Assembly (NCBI GenBank): GCA_949987705.1
Contig: OX465286.1
Coordinates: forward strand, 15,451,676-15,515,675
Direction: 5' to 3'
Source: Thereva unica
Lineage: Eukaryota; Arthropoda; Insecta; Diptera; Therevidae
DNA: 64,000 nucleotides
Position numbers and translations under genes: made by a program. Below, one piece after another: positions 22,231 through 32,300 of this stretch. The number at the start of each line of letters is the position of its first letter. Within the stretch, counting starts at the first letter, position 1. The notes under the pieces are model-generated. The model was not told the origin of the DNA and ran no database searches. It saw only the letters and a list, made by a program, of their open reading frames with translations.

Positions 22231-23188
22231 ATAGGGAAAATCAGCAAAGAATTACCTTGTCCTTCCCAGGCTTTTGATAGTGATGAAGACGCCATGGACT
22301 TTAGTCCTTTAGTTTCATCATACAGTCCAAGTTCTTCATATGATTCGGAGCCAGGTGAAAGTGAAGCTGAGAACGCTGTCAGTTCCTCAAATATTCCCAA
22401 GAAACTAACATCAAATAAGGAAGGATGGAAGAAGAGCATCAGAAAAATTAAAAGGGCTAAAGATGAGGCCTACGTTGGATCAAAGGGTGCTCAATGACTG
22501 GCTAAACCTACATATGTTATGCTCACCTTGCAATGGAAAATCAAAACATGTTAAATGCAATAAAATCAGTGAAGAAAGCAGAAAAATATTGTGTGAAAAA
22601 TTTCGTGGAATGGCTAGTATCGATGATCAACGGAGTTTCATTAATATGCATTGAAAACAAGCCAAAAGCACGAACAACGAGGAATTTGACTGAATCGCGA
22701 CGAAGCTTTACCATAAATTATTATTTAACGGTTGACAGTCAACGAATAAAGGTATGCCGAAGGTTTTTTTTAGCAACTTTTAATATTACGGACTCCCTCA
22801 TGAGGAGCGTTCTTGCAAAAACGACCTCCCAAGGATGCCTTGAGAAAGATAAACGGGGCAAGCATCCGCCACACAATAAACTGCCTCAAACTGAAAAAGA
22901 GTACTTAGAGAAGCATATAGCTTCTTTTCCTGCAGTAGAGAGTCACTACTGTCGTAAATCGACAAGTAAAAAGTACTTAGATTCATCTCTGAATATGCAA
23001 ATAGATGAATGCAGAAAGAACAGTTTGAAACCGGTATGCATAAGCAAATACAGGCAAGTTTTCAAAGGATACAATTTAGGATTTTTTAATCCAAAGAAAG
23101 ATCAGTGCAAGTTCTGCTTAGCTTACAAAGCCAAAGCAGAAAAACAGGAGGAAGAGAAATCAAATTTTGAATTGCACATACATATATT
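22231..23188 (+). pseudogene. Frameshifted transposase-like protein remnant, copy 1
   Basis: Three consecutive frames read as parts of one protein. An acidic-serine N-terminal part ending in WKKSIRKIKRAK lies in one frame (to about 22480). A cysteine-containing part, CSPCNGKSKHVKC then KISEESRKILCEKF, is in the next frame (to about 22650). The third frame has VCRRFFLATFNI, DKRGKH, SFPAVESHYCR and CKFCLAYK. From memory this motif order matches a large repetitive protein family in insect genomes that I take to be transposon-derived; I cannot name it. At least two frameshifts and an abrupt 3' loss at a 12-T run (23187-23198), where the SINE region begins, make it non-functional. Confidence 0.55.
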
Positions 23189-23370
23189 TTTTTTTTTTAT
23201 GTGACACACTAGAGACTTAGGGTAGGCCCCTTTGTACTGTCGACCATGTATTTTATTTATTTTTTTTTTTTTTGAAATGTCGAACAGCAGCTCTAGTCGG
23301 AAGATAGAGAGAGAAGTGAAAGAAAGAACTGTCACAACCTAGCTGCGGTATTTTTTTTTATTTTTTATTT
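23189..23370 (-). mobile_element. A-tailed retroposon-like segments, 3' side of the SINE
   Basis: On the minus strand this region has three A-rich tracts (opposite T runs at 23187-23198, 23250-23273 and 23349-23370) separated by about 50-75 bp of unique sequence. They may be successive tails of nested insertions, or internal A-tracts of one longer SINE reaching from 23676 to 23187. No convincing target duplication resolves this. Confidence 0.4.
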
Positions 23371-23612
23371 CACCTACTCCCAACCATTTCGCGACTCTGA
23401 CATCGGGGCATCGAGAACAACTCGCTGGAGTGTTATGCCTCCTGAAACGAGTTGAATCTCATCAACCAACCGATGACATGCGCTTGTGGAGCGGGGAAGA
23501 GAACCTAGTGAAGGCTATGACAGGAGGAATCAGGAATGCAAAGAGGGGAGAAGAAAGAAGGAAAGTTATGTAGGCGGGAAATTGGGAAAGGCTAGGACCG
23601 TGGCACCGCCGG

Positions 23613-23621
23613 GAATCGAAC
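23613..23621 (-). promoter_or_regulatory. Pol III B box of the SINE
   Basis: GTTCGATTC on the minus strand fits the GWTCRANNC consensus at every position. It lies in the T-arm of the tRNA-like head. Confidence 0.85.
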
Positions 23622-23655
23622 CCGGGACCTCTGGGGATAGTAGTCAGGCGCCTTA

Positions 23656-23666
23656 CCCCTAGACTA
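23656..23666 (-). promoter_or_regulatory. Pol III A box of the SINE
   Basis: TAGTCTAGGGG on the minus strand fits the TRGYNNAGNGG consensus at every position. It is separated from the B box by 34 bp, a normal tRNA spacing. Confidence 0.85.
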
Positions 23667-23676
23667 CCGAGGCCCA

Positions 23677-23983
23677 CGTAGCTAAGTGTAGCTAAGAAAG
23701 TGTCCGCTCGTCGAGAAAGGGACTTAGATAAAGAAGCATCCCAATCTAATAAAAAATAGTATCATTCAATCGTATTAATGATGCCAAAAGGGCCAAGCGG
23801 CGAGATTTACTACATGCGTAAATTGGCAGTATACAATCTCACGGCGTACAACCTTGGAAACCAGAAAGTCTTATGTTACTTATGGGATAAAACTCCGCCT
23901 TCGTCTGGTCCCAAGCCCAGAGTGTGAAAGGAGGAGGGTTGTCGACCTGCCGAGTTGATCGTAAAAACTAGGCAAGAAACCGC
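23677..23983 (+). other. Leader region before the endonuclease fragment
   Basis: About 300 bp without a long frame, of higher GC than the spacer around it. It may be the 5' untranslated part of the retrotransposon whose endonuclease starts at 23984; this is inferred only from position. Confidence 0.3.
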
Positions 23984-24409
23984 ATGGATACACGAACTAA
24001 TCATTCACGAAATAATGCTACTGCATCCGGGGCAGCCGATGCGCCAGCGCTGGGGACCAGGGATGCTGGTGAGAAGTGGGTTACTGGCCGAACACCCAAA
24101 TTAGTCACACCGAAAAGGGAATTAAAATTCGCTGCGTGGAATGTACGAACAGGACATCACGTTGGTCAAAAGGAAATCATAGCAATGGAATTGTTGAAAT
24201 GCAAAATATCAATTGCTGCGCTAACGGAACTACGGCTTACCGGATCCGGGATATTGACAATCGTCCCGCCAACAATCGACGAAACGATGATGCTTTACTA
24301 TTACGGTGGTGAGAAAAGAGAGGCCGGCGTCGGCTTTATGGTCGACCGACGCACAGTGGCGATATTTTTGATATTTCACCCAAATTACTCTAGAGGTCGT
24401 AATTTTTAA
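23984..24409 (+). pseudogene. Non-LTR retrotransposon APE endonuclease fragment, copy 1
   Basis: A 141-codon frame. Residues 48-57 (KFAAWNVRTG) match the N-terminal catalytic motif of apurinic-type endonucleases in LINE ORF2 proteins, residues 79-85 (ALTELRL) hold the expected catalytic glutamate, and residues 105-120 (YYYGGEKREAGVGFMV) match the next conserved block. Similarity appears to end near residue 124. The rest of the endonuclease (catalytic D and H motifs) and the reverse transcriptase are missing. The tail of the frame after about 24355 is unrelated AT-rich DNA. The fragment cannot be active. Confidence 0.7.
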
Positions 24410-25074
24410 GTTCTTGAATTTACCTATCGATCCCTCTAGCCGGATTTTAAATTTCATTTTCATTTTTTTTAAATTTTTAACAAAAAGTCTCATTTTTTCA
24501 AAAAAATACAATTTTTTCTATTCAATTTACTCTAACGCGCCGAAAATTTGAGTTTCCGTACTCATGTTTTTTTTAAAATGTTCGTCTTTTAGTTAGCTAT
24601 TAATCTGTCTAAATGAATTTTTGATATAGTTTTAGAAAACCGTTAAAATTACTGTCAAATATCAAATCAATCAGTTCGAAATTTTTTGGTAGAGGTTTAC
24701 ATATCACCCTGTATTTTTGTAACCCTGTGAGAGATTTTCTTGAATAAGGCCCCAATCTACGCAGAATACCCCCGCCTATGTGAAACGGTAAAAGTTAAGG
24801 CTTAAACCCACCAACTTCCAGAGTTATGTGTCGTCAAAGTCAAAATTTTGTTTTTTTCTTCATTAAAATTTCAACTTCAACCACCTTTTTCTCCAAAAAA
24901 AAGTAGCTAATTGATATTTTTTTATTACAAAATTGGAAAGCTTGGACAATTTCCTATGAATAATGTTCAACAACTTTTATGCTACGGCCTATAGTTTTGA
25001 AGCTATAAGCAATTTTAATGCTAAAAATGGCCTTATTTGGTACTTTTAGACATAACCTCAGGTTATTGGGAACT
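24410..25074. other. AT-rich DNA before the minisatellite
   Basis: No gene supported. A word ACATATCACCCTGTAT near 24700 resembles sequences found at ends of insect DNA elements, but no partner end is evident. The minisatellite begins after GGGAACT. Confidence 0.45.
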
Positions 25075-26042
25075 GAATGCGGCAATGCGGGAATGCGGCA
25101 ATGCGGGAATGCGAGAATGCGGGAATGCGGCAATGCGGGAATGCGGGAATGCGGCAATGCGGGAATGCGGCAATGCGGGAATGCGGCAATGCGGGAATGC
25201 GGGAATGCCGCAATGCGGGAATGCGGCAATGCGGGAATGCGGCAATGCGGGAATGCGGCAATGCGGGAATGCGGCAATGCGGGAATGCGGCAACGCGGCA
25301 ATGCGGCAACGCGGCAATGCGGGAATGCGGGAATGCGGGAATGCGGCAATGCGGCAATGCGGGAATGCGGCAATGCGGGAATGCGGCAATGCGGGAATGC
25401 GGCAACGCGGCAATGCGGCAACGCGGCAATGCGGGAATGCGGGAATGCGGGAATGCGGCAATGCGGGAATGCGGCAATGCGGGAATGCGGCAATGCGGGA
25501 ATGCGGCAATGCGGGAATGCGGGAATGCGGCCATGCGGGAATGCGGCAATGCGGGAATGCGGCAATGCGGCAATGCGGGAATGCGGGAATGCGGCAATGC
25601 GGGAATGCGGCAATGCGGGAATGCGGGAATGCGGCAATGCGGGAATGCGGGAATGCCGCAATGCGGGAATGCGGGAATGCGGCAATGCGGCAATGCGGGA
25701 ATGCGGCCATGCGGGAATGCGGCCATGCGGGAATGCGGCAATGCGGCAATGCGGGAATGCGGGAATGCCGCAATGCGGCAATGCGGGAATGCCGCAATGC
25801 GGGAATGCGGGAATGCGGGAATGCGGCAATGCGGGAATGCGGCAATGCGGCAATGCGGGAATGCGGCAATGCGGGAATGCGGGAATGCGGGAATGCGGGA
25901 ATGCCGCAATGCGGGAATGCGGGAATGCGGCAATGCGGCAATGCGGGAATGCGGCAATGCGGGAATGCGGCAATGCGGGAATGCGGGAATGCCGCAATGC
26001 GGGAATGCGGCAATGCGGGAATGCGGGAATGCGGCAATGCGG
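25075..26042 (+). repeat. Octanucleotide minisatellite GCGG(G/C)AAT, copy 1 (121 units)
   Basis: 968 bp made of 8 bp units, nearly all GCGGGAAT or GCGGCAAT, with rarer GCCGCAAT, GCGGCAAC, GCGGCCAT and one GCGAGAAT. A block with two GCGGCAAC units occurs twice, about 112 bp apart. The 8 bp unit has no stop in any frame on either strand, so all six frames stay open (a MR-E/Q-CGNA repeat on the plus strand, a HSRI-type repeat on the minus); these are not genes. The right end fuses directly into a satellite monomer. Confidence 0.97.
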
Positions 26043-26313
26043 GGATTGAATTCACAGCCTCCCTGGGAGGTCCCTAACAATTTCCCATCCAAAAAAGGGC
26101 CACTCCAGAATTTTCCCAAAACCGGAAAATTTTCAAAGGGGTACCCCTTGGGATATTTTTGGTCGATTTCACGAAAGTGCTGGGATCTTAATGAATGGGG
26201 TATCGTTGGAAAGGGCTCGCTCCCCCGAGTTCAGCGCACTTGATTTGGTCCAGAAATTCCAAGGGATTCGGGAGATATCCCCTCTTTTGTGATTTCCCCA
26301 AGGGGGCTGCAGA

Positions 26314-29300
26314 ATGCCCATTATCTCGGGAAATACTGGTCAGCCCGGGGTGGGATTGAATTCACAGCCTCCCTGGGAGGTCCCTAACAATTTCCCATCC
26401 AAAAAAGGGCCACTCCAGAATTTTCCCAAAACCGGAAAATTTTCAAAGGGGTACCCCTTGGGATATTTTTGGTCGATTTCACGAAAGTGCTGGGATCTTA
26501 ATGAATGGGGTATCGTTGGAAAGGGCTCGCTCCCCCGAGTTCAGCGCACTTGATTTGGTCCAGAAATTCCAAGGGATTCGGGAGATATCCCCTCTTTTGT
26601 GATTTCCCCAAGGGGGCTGCAGAATGCCCATTATCTCGGGAAATACTGGTCAGCCCGGGGTGGGATTGAATTCACAGCCTCCCTGGGAGGTCCCTAACAA
26701 TTTCCCATCCAAAAAAGGGCCACTCCAGAATTTTCCCAAAACCGGAAAATTTTCAAAGGGGTACCCCTTGGGATATTTTTGGTCGATTTCACGAAAGTGC
26801 TGGGATCTTAATGAATGGGGTATCGTTGGAAAGGGCTCGCTCCCCCGAGTTCAGCGCACTTGATTTGGTCCAGAAATTCCAAGGGATTCGGGAGATATCC
26901 CCTCTTTTGTGATTTCCCCAAGGGGGCTGCAGAATGCCCATTATCTCGGGAAATACTGGTCAGCCCGTGGGATTGAATTCACAGCCTCCCTGGGAGGTCC
27001 CTAACAATTTCCCATCCAAAAAAGGGCCACTCCAGAATTTTCCCAAAACCGGAAAATTTTCAAAGGGGTACCCCTTGGGATATTTTTGGTCGATTTCACG
27101 AAAGTGCTGGGATCTTAATGAATGGGGTATCGTTGGAAAGGGCTCGCTCCCCCGAGTTCAGCGCACTTGATTTGGTCCAGAAATTCCAAGGGATTCGGGA
27201 GATATCCCCTCTTTTGTGATTTCCCCAAGGGGGCTGCAGAATGCCCATTATCTCGGGAAATACTGGTCAGCCCGGGGTGGGATTGAATTCACAGCCTCCC
27301 TGGGAGGTCCCTAACAATTTCCCATCCAAAAAAGGGCCACTCCAGAATTTTCCCAAAACCGGAAAATTTTCAAAGGGGTACCCCTTGGGATATTTTTGGT
27401 CGATTTCACGAAAGTGCTGGGATCTTAATGAATGGGGTATCGTTGGAAAGGGCTCGCTCCCCCGAGTTCAGCGCACTTGATTTGGTCCAGAAATTCCAAG
27501 GGATTCGGGAGATATCCCCTCTTTTGTGATTTCCCCAAGGGGGCTGCAGAATGCCCATTATCTCGGGAAATACTGGTCAGCCCGGGGTGGGATTGAATTC
27601 ACAGCCTCCCTGGGAGGTCCCTAACAATTTCCCATCCAAAAAAGGGCCACTCCAGAATTTTCCCAAAACCGGAAAATTTTCAAAGGGGTACCCCTTGGGA
27701 TATTTTTGGTCGATTTCACGAAAGTGCTGGGATCTTAATGAATGGGGTATCGTTGGAAAGGGCTCGCTCCCCCGAGTTCAGCGCACTTGATTTGGTCCAG
27801 AAATTCCAAGGGGTTCGGGAGATATCCCCTCTTTTGTGATTTCCCCAAGGGGGCTGCAGAATGCCCATTATCTCGAGAAATACTGGTCAGCCCGGGGTGG
27901 GATTGAATTCACAGCCTCCCTGGGAGGTCCCTAACAATTTCCCATCCAAAAAAGGGCCACTCCAGAATTTTCCCAAAACCGGAAAATTTTCAAAGGGGTA
28001 CCCCTTGGGATATTTTTGGTCGATTTCACGAAAGTGCTGGGATCTTAATGAATGGGGTATCGTTGGAAAGGGCTCGCTCCCCCGAGTTCAGCGCACTTGA
28101 TTTGGTCCAGAAATTCCAAGGGATTCGGGAGATATCCCCTCTTTTGTGATTTCCCCAAGGGGGCTGCAGAATGCCCATTATCTCGGGAAATACTGGTCAG
28201 CCCGGGGTGGGATTGAATTCACAGCCTCCCTGGGAGGTCCCTAACAATTTCCCATCCAAAAAAGGGCCACTCCAGAATTTTCCCAAAACCGGAAAATTTT
28301 CAAAGGGGTACCCCTTGGGATATTTTTGGTCGATTTCACGAAAGTGCTGGGATCTTAATGAATGGGGTATCGTTGGAAAGGGCTCGCTCCCCCGAGTTCA
28401 GCGCACTTGATTTTGTCCAGAAATTCCAAGGGGTTCGGGAGATATCCCCTCTTTTGTGATTTCCCCAAGCGGGGCTGCAGAATGCCCATTATCTCGGGAA
28501 ATACTGGTCAGCCCGGGGTGGGATTGAATTCACAGCCTCCCTGGGAGGTCCCTAACAATTTCCCATCCAAAAAAGGGCCACTCCAGAATTTTCCCAAAAC
28601 CGGAAAATTTTCAAAGGGGATATTTTTGGTCGATTTCACGAAAGTGCTGGGATCTTAATGAATGGGGTATCGTTGGAAAGGGCTCGCTCCCCCGAGTTCA
28701 GCGCACTTGATTTGGTCCAGAAATTCCAAGGGATTCGGGAGATATCCCCTCTTTTGTGATTTCCCCAAGGGGGCTGCAGAATGCCCATTATCTCGGGAAA
28801 TACTGGTCAGCTCGGGGTGGGATTGAATTCACAGCCTCCCTGGGAGGTCCCTAACAATTTCCCATCCAAAAAAGGGCCACTCCAGAATTTTCCCAAAACC
28901 GGAAAATTTTCAAAGGGGTACCCCTTGGGATATTTTTGGTCGATTTCACGAAAGTGCTGGGATCTTAATGAATGGGGTATCGTTGGAAAGGGCTCGCTCC
29001 CCCGAGTTCAGCGCACTTGATTTGGTCCAGAAATTCCAAGGGATTCGGGAGATATCCCCTCTTTTGTGATTTCCCCAAGGGGGCTGCAGAATGCCCATTA
29101 TCTCGGGAAATACTGGTCAGCCCGGGGTGGGATTGAATTCACAGCCTCCCTGGGAGGTCCCTAACAATTTCCCATCCAAAAAAGGGCCACTCCAGAATTT
29201 TCCCAAAACCGGAAAATTTTCAAAGGGGTACCCCTTGGGATATTTTTGGTCGATTTCACCAAAGTGCTGGGATCTTAATGAATGGGGTATCGTTGGAAAG

Positions 29301-32300
29301 GGCTCGCTCCCACGAGTTCAGCGCACTTGATTTGGTCCAGAAATTCCAAGGGGTTCGGGAGATATCCCCTCTTTTGTGATTTCCCCAAGGGGGCTGCAGA
29401 ATGCCCATTATCTCGGGAAATACTGGTCAGCCCGGGGTGGGATTGAATTCACAGCCTCCCTGGGAGGTCCCTAACAATTTCCCATCCCAAAAAGGGCCAC
29501 TCCAGAATTTTCCCAAAACCGGAAAATTTTCAAAGGGGTACCCCTTGGGATATTTTTGGTCGATTTCACGAAAGTGCTGGGATTTTAATGAATGGGGTAT
29601 CGTTGGAAAGGGCTCGCTCCCCCGAGTTCAGCGCACTTGATTTGGTCCAGAAATTCCAAGGGATTCGGGAGATATCCCCTCTTTTGTGATTTCCCCAAGG
29701 GGGCTGCAGAATGCCCATTATCTCGGGAAATACTGGTCAGCCCGGGGTGGGATTGAATTCACAGCCTCCCTGGGAGGTCCCTAACAATTTCCCATCCAAA
29801 AAAGGGCCACTCCAGAATTTTCCCAAAACCGGAAAATTTTCAAAGGGGTACCCCTTGGGATATTTTTGGTCGATTTCACGAAAGTGCTGGGATCTTAATG
29901 AATGGGGTATCGTTGGAAAGGGCTCGCTCCCCCGAGTTCAGCGCACTTGATTTGGTCCAGAAATTCCAAGGGGTTCGGGAGATATCCCCTCTTTTGTGAT
30001 TTCCCCAAGGGGGCTGCAGAATGCCCATTATCTCGAGAAATACTGGTCAGCCCGGGGTGGGATTGAATTCACAGCCTCCCTGGGAGGTCCCTAACAATTT
30101 CCCATCCAAAAAAGGGCCACTCCAGAATTTTCCCAAAACCGGAAAATTTTCAAAGGGGTACCCCTTGGGATATTTTTGGTCGATTTCACGAAAGTGCTGG
30201 GATCTTAATGAATGGGGTATCGTTGGAAAGGGCTCGCTCCCCCGAGTTCAGCGCACTTGATTTGGTCCAGAAATTCCAAGGGATTCGGGAGATATCCCCT
30301 CTTTTGTGATTTCCCCAAGGGGGCTGCAGAATGCCCATTATCTCGGGAAATACTGGTCAGCCCGGGGTGGGATTGAATTCACAGCCTCCCTGGAAGGTCC
30401 CTAACAATTTCCCATCCAAAAAAGGGCCACTCCAGAATTTTCCCAAAACCGGAAAATTTTCAAAGGGGTACGTACCCCTTGGGATATTTTTGGTCGATTT
30501 CACCAAAGTGCTGGGATCTTAATGAATGGGGTATCGTTGGAAAGGGCTCGCTCCCCCGAGTTCAGCGCACTTGATTTGGTCCAGAAATTCCAAGGGATTC
30601 GGGAGATATCCCCTCTTTTGTGATTTCCCCAAGGGGGCTGCAGAATGCCCTTTATCTCGGGAAATACTGGTCAGCCCGGGGTGGGATTGAATTCACAGCC
30701 TCCCTGGGAGGTCCCTAACAATTTCCCATCCAAAAAAGGGCCACTCCAGAATTTTCCCAAAACCGGAAAATTTTTAAAGGGGTACCCCTTGGGATATTTT
30801 TGGTCGATTTCACGAAAGTGCTGGGATCTTAATGAATGGGGTATCGTTGGAAAGGGCTCGCTCCCCCGAGTTCAGCGCACTTGATTTTGTCCAGAAATTC
30901 CAAGGGGTTCGGGAGATATCCCCTCTTTTGTGATTTCCCCAAGCGGGGCTGCAGAATGCCCATTATCTCGGGAAATACTGGTCAGCCCGGGGTGGGATTG
31001 AATTCACAGCCTCCCTGGGAGGTCCCTAACAATTTCCCATCCAAAAAAGGGCCACTCCAGAATTTTCCCAAAACCGGAAAATTTTCAAAGGGGATATTTT
31101 TGGTCGATTTCACGAAAGTGCTGGGATCTTAATGAATGGGGTATCGTTGGAAAGGGCTCGCTCCCCCGAGTTCAGCGCACTTGATTTGGTCCAGAAATTC
31201 CAAGGGATTCGGGAGATATCCCCTCTTTTGTGATTTCCCCAAGGGGGCTGCAGAATGCCCATTATCTCGGGAAATACTGGTCAGCCCGGGGTGGGATTGA
31301 ATTCACAGCCTCCCTGGGAGGTCCCTAACAATTTCCCATCCAAAAAAGGGCCACTCCAGAATTTTCCCAAAACCGGAAAATTTTCAAAGGGGTACCCCTT
31401 GGGATATTTTTGGTCGATTTCACGAAAGTGCTGGGATCTTAATGAATGGGGTATCGTTGGAAAGGGCTCGCTCCCCCGAGTTCAGCGCACTTGATTTGGT
31501 CCAGAAATTCCAAGGGATTCGGGAGATATCCCCTCTTTTGTGATTTCCCCAAGGGGGCTGCAGAATGCCCATTATCTCGGGAAATACTGGTCAGCCCGGG
31601 GTGGGATTGAATTCACAGCCTCCCTGGGAGGTCCCTAACAATTTCCCATCCAAAAAAGGGCCACTCCAGAATTTTCCCAAAACCGGAAAATTTTCAAAGG
31701 GGTACCCCTTGGGATATTTTTGGTCGATTTCACGAAAGTGCTGGGATCTTAATGAATGGGGTATCGTTGGAAAGGGCTCGCTCCCCCTAGCTCAGCGCAC
31801 TTGATTTGGTCCAGAAATCCCAAGGGGTTCGGGAGATATCCCCTCTTTTGTGATTTCCCCAAGGGGGGCTGCAGAATGCCCATTATCTCGGGAAATACTG
31901 GTCAGCCCGGGGTGGGATTGAATTCACAGCCTCCCTGGGAGGTCCCTAACAATTTCCCATCCAAAAAAGGGCCACTCCAGAATTTTCCCAAAACCGGAAA
32001 ATTTTCAAAGGGGTAGGTACCCCTTGGGATATTTTTGGTCGATTTCACGAAAGTGCTGGGATCTTAATGAATGGGGTATCGTTGGAAAGGGCTCGCTCCC
32101 CCGAGTTCAGCGCACTTGGTTTGGTCCAGAAATTCCAAGGGGTTCGGGAGATATCCCCTGTTTTGTGATTTCCCAAAGGGGGGCTGCAGAATGCCCATTA
32201 TCTCGGGAAATACTGGTCAGCCCGGGGTAGGATTGAATTCACAGCCTCCCTGGGAGGTCCCTAACAATTTCCCATCCAAAAAAGGGCCACTCCAGAATTT

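Larger units (their letters stand above)
23349..23676 (-). mobile_element. tRNA-derived SINE, copy 1
   Basis: A tRNA-like head at 23601-23674 carries both RNA polymerase III boxes, followed on the minus strand by about 230 bp of unrelated body and an A-rich tail (AAATAAAAAATAAAAAAAAA type). This head-body-tail order is diagnostic of a SINE. The head has a recognisable T arm (CCGGG/CCCGG) and D arm. Its acceptor stem has a mismatch and the anticodon stem pairs poorly, so it is not a functional tRNA gene. Frames across it are shadows. Confidence 0.85.
18733..25074. other. Duplicated spacer, copy 1
   Basis: The whole segment recurs at 46093-52436 with an offset of 27360 to 27363. The differences I can see are four single-base changes in T-run length (near 19530, 21000, 21840 and 23355) and one substitution (G at 22006, T at 49369), so identity is about 99.9%. 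It is flanked by satellite on the left and the octanucleotide minisatellite on the right in both copies. It holds several mobile-element remnants, listed separately. Confidence 0.97.

Noticed and set aside
22212..22439. Minus-strand 75-codon frame opposite the transposase-like remnant
   Set aside because: Antisense shadow of the plus-strand frame.
23601..23674. A functional tRNA gene on the minus strand
   Set aside because: T arm and Pol III boxes are good, but the acceptor stem has a mismatch, the spacing to the D arm is off and the anticodon stem does not pair; body and A-tail mark it as a SINE.
24695..24715. ATATCACCCTGTAT word as a transposon terminus
   Set aside because: Resembles some insect element ends from memory, but there is no inverted partner or target duplication in the spacer.
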